Source: Fimbriimonadaceae bacterium (GTDB lineage Bacteria > Armatimonadota > Fimbriimonadia > Fimbriimonadales > Fimbriimonadaceae). Taken from it: a stretch of DNA of 6,929 nt. The stretch is from the NCBI GenBank assembly GCA_947447315.1, contig CANFJD010000152.1:1-6929 (forward strand). The letters are read 5' to 3'. The notes under the pieces were generated by a model. That model was not told the DNA's origin. It saw only the letters and a list, made by a program, of their open reading frames with translations, and did not search any database. Shown here piece after piece: positions 6,393-6,929 of this stretch (the stretch's first letter is position 1; each line of letters begins with the position of its first letter). The translations under genes were made by a program, and so were the position numbers.

Positions 6393-6929
6393 TCAGCCGC
6401 CGGCTTTGATGCGCCGAGATTCTCTTTCTAGGTCTTCAACCGAAAGGATCGGCTTTCGAGCGGCAGAGGCATCCGCACCGCGATTCGATTTCGCTCCCGG
6501 TATGGCGTACCAAAACGCGACTGATGAGTAGCCCAGCAGGTCCCATTTTTCGCGCATATCGGTGCCAAACGAGGACTCCATGTCGAAAAGTAGCTTCTCA
6601 CGAAAAGGAATCGCGTCAAGGCTCCGAGTCCGGGTGCAAATGTTGTATCCGAGGGTATGGCCGTCTCGGCCACCTACTTTGACATTAGAAAGAAACGGTG
6701 CGGAGAACTGGTCTTCGAGTACCGGGTACACGCCCCCGGCCCAGCCGTAGTAGTCCTCGGTGCCGGTACCAAAATGCGTTGGGAATCCCTTTTCCCATGC
6801 TCCATCCACGTAGATTTTCTCATCCCCTTCACCCCACCACGAGTCCTTGCGGATATTGAGCACAGTCCACGCGTCACCGACATACACGCCCTTTCCTTGA
6901 ATGTCGACGAAATTCCAGTCCGTAAACGG
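6393..6929 (-). CDS. DUF2961 / GH172 family glycoside hydrolase, 5' truncated
   Basis: The last 178 residues of a minus-strand gene with a TGA stop; the frame is open to the right edge of the window, so the start and N-terminal part are missing. A GTG at 6887 is an internal valine (GKGVYVGDAW), not the start. Diagnostic motifs are WWGEGDEKIYVDG (visible residues 32-44) and FGTGTEDYYG (53-62), the signature of DUF2961. The second Glu of the first motif (37) and the Glu of the second (58) are 21 residues apart, which as I recall matches the catalytic Glu pair of the characterised family GH172. Characterised members act on alpha-D-fructofuranosides/difructose anhydrides or on D-arabinofuranosides; this protein's substrate cannot be told from sequence alone. 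The conserved LDAIPF and FWYAIPGA strands follow, then a charged tail of about 30 residues. Export cannot be judged without the N-terminus. Confidence 0.9.
   Translation of the reverse strand, partial: PFTDWNFVDIQGKGVYVGDAWTVLNIRKDSWWGEGDEKIYVDGAWEKGFPTHFGTGTEDYYGWAGGVYPVLEDQFSAPFLSNVKVGGRDGHTLGYNICTRTRSLDAIPFREKLLFDMESSFGTDMREKWDLLGYSSVAFWYAIPGAKSNRGADASAARKPILSVEDLERESRRIKAGG

Noticed and set aside
6271..6929. CGTAAACGG at both 6271-6279 and 6921-6929, a possible paired element around the GH172 3' end
   Set aside because: The second copy is plain coding sequence of the GH172 gene and 9-base matches are expected by chance; no flanking similarity extends either copy.

Overview
The window carries six protein-coding genes on about 6.9 kb with mid-range GC and tight packing. 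The combination suggests a diderm, carbohydrate-degrading bacterium of the Armatimonadota/Fimbriimonadia type. The reasons are an outer-membrane-type beta-barrel with a terminal Phe, a pseudopilin-like protein of the H-X9-DG type common in Armatimonadota and Planctomycetota, an LCP (LytR-CpsA-Psr) protein, a LarA homologue and a DUF2961/GH172 glycosidase. This taxonomic call is inference from gene families; no rRNA or other marker is present.

Plus strand, 2-2801: the 3' part of a large unrecognised beta-barrel-like protein (5' end off the window), then after 22 bases a GTG-started gene for a DUF4380-like, galactose-mutarotase-fold protein. Minus strand, 6019 down to 2804: a probable three-gene operon of a LarA-type nickel-pincer racemase/epimerase, an LCP-family membrane protein and a membrane-anchored pseudopilin-like protein, with short gaps between them. 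The two blocks converge with only 2 bases between stop codons at 2801/2804. A GC-rich inverted repeat lies just inside the 3' end of the pseudopilin-like gene.

A 373-base non-coding gap (6020-6392) separates larA from the 3' part of a GH172 (DUF2961) gene, also on the minus strand, whose 5' end is off the window. The gap holds a 9-bp perfect inverted repeat and a small LacI-operator-like palindrome, but no convincing promoter or terminator.

Functionally, the GH172 enzyme, the LarA homologue and the mutarotase-fold protein fit a sugar or sugar-acid theme, while the LCP and pseudopilin-like proteins are envelope proteins. The most unusual item is the pseudopilin-like protein. It keeps the pilin-type ectodomain layout but has lost the prepilin-peptidase site and has H-X9-TG in place of H-X9-DG, so it looks like a pilin fold reused as an ordinary anchored membrane protein. 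No mobile element, CRISPR array or RNA gene was seen.
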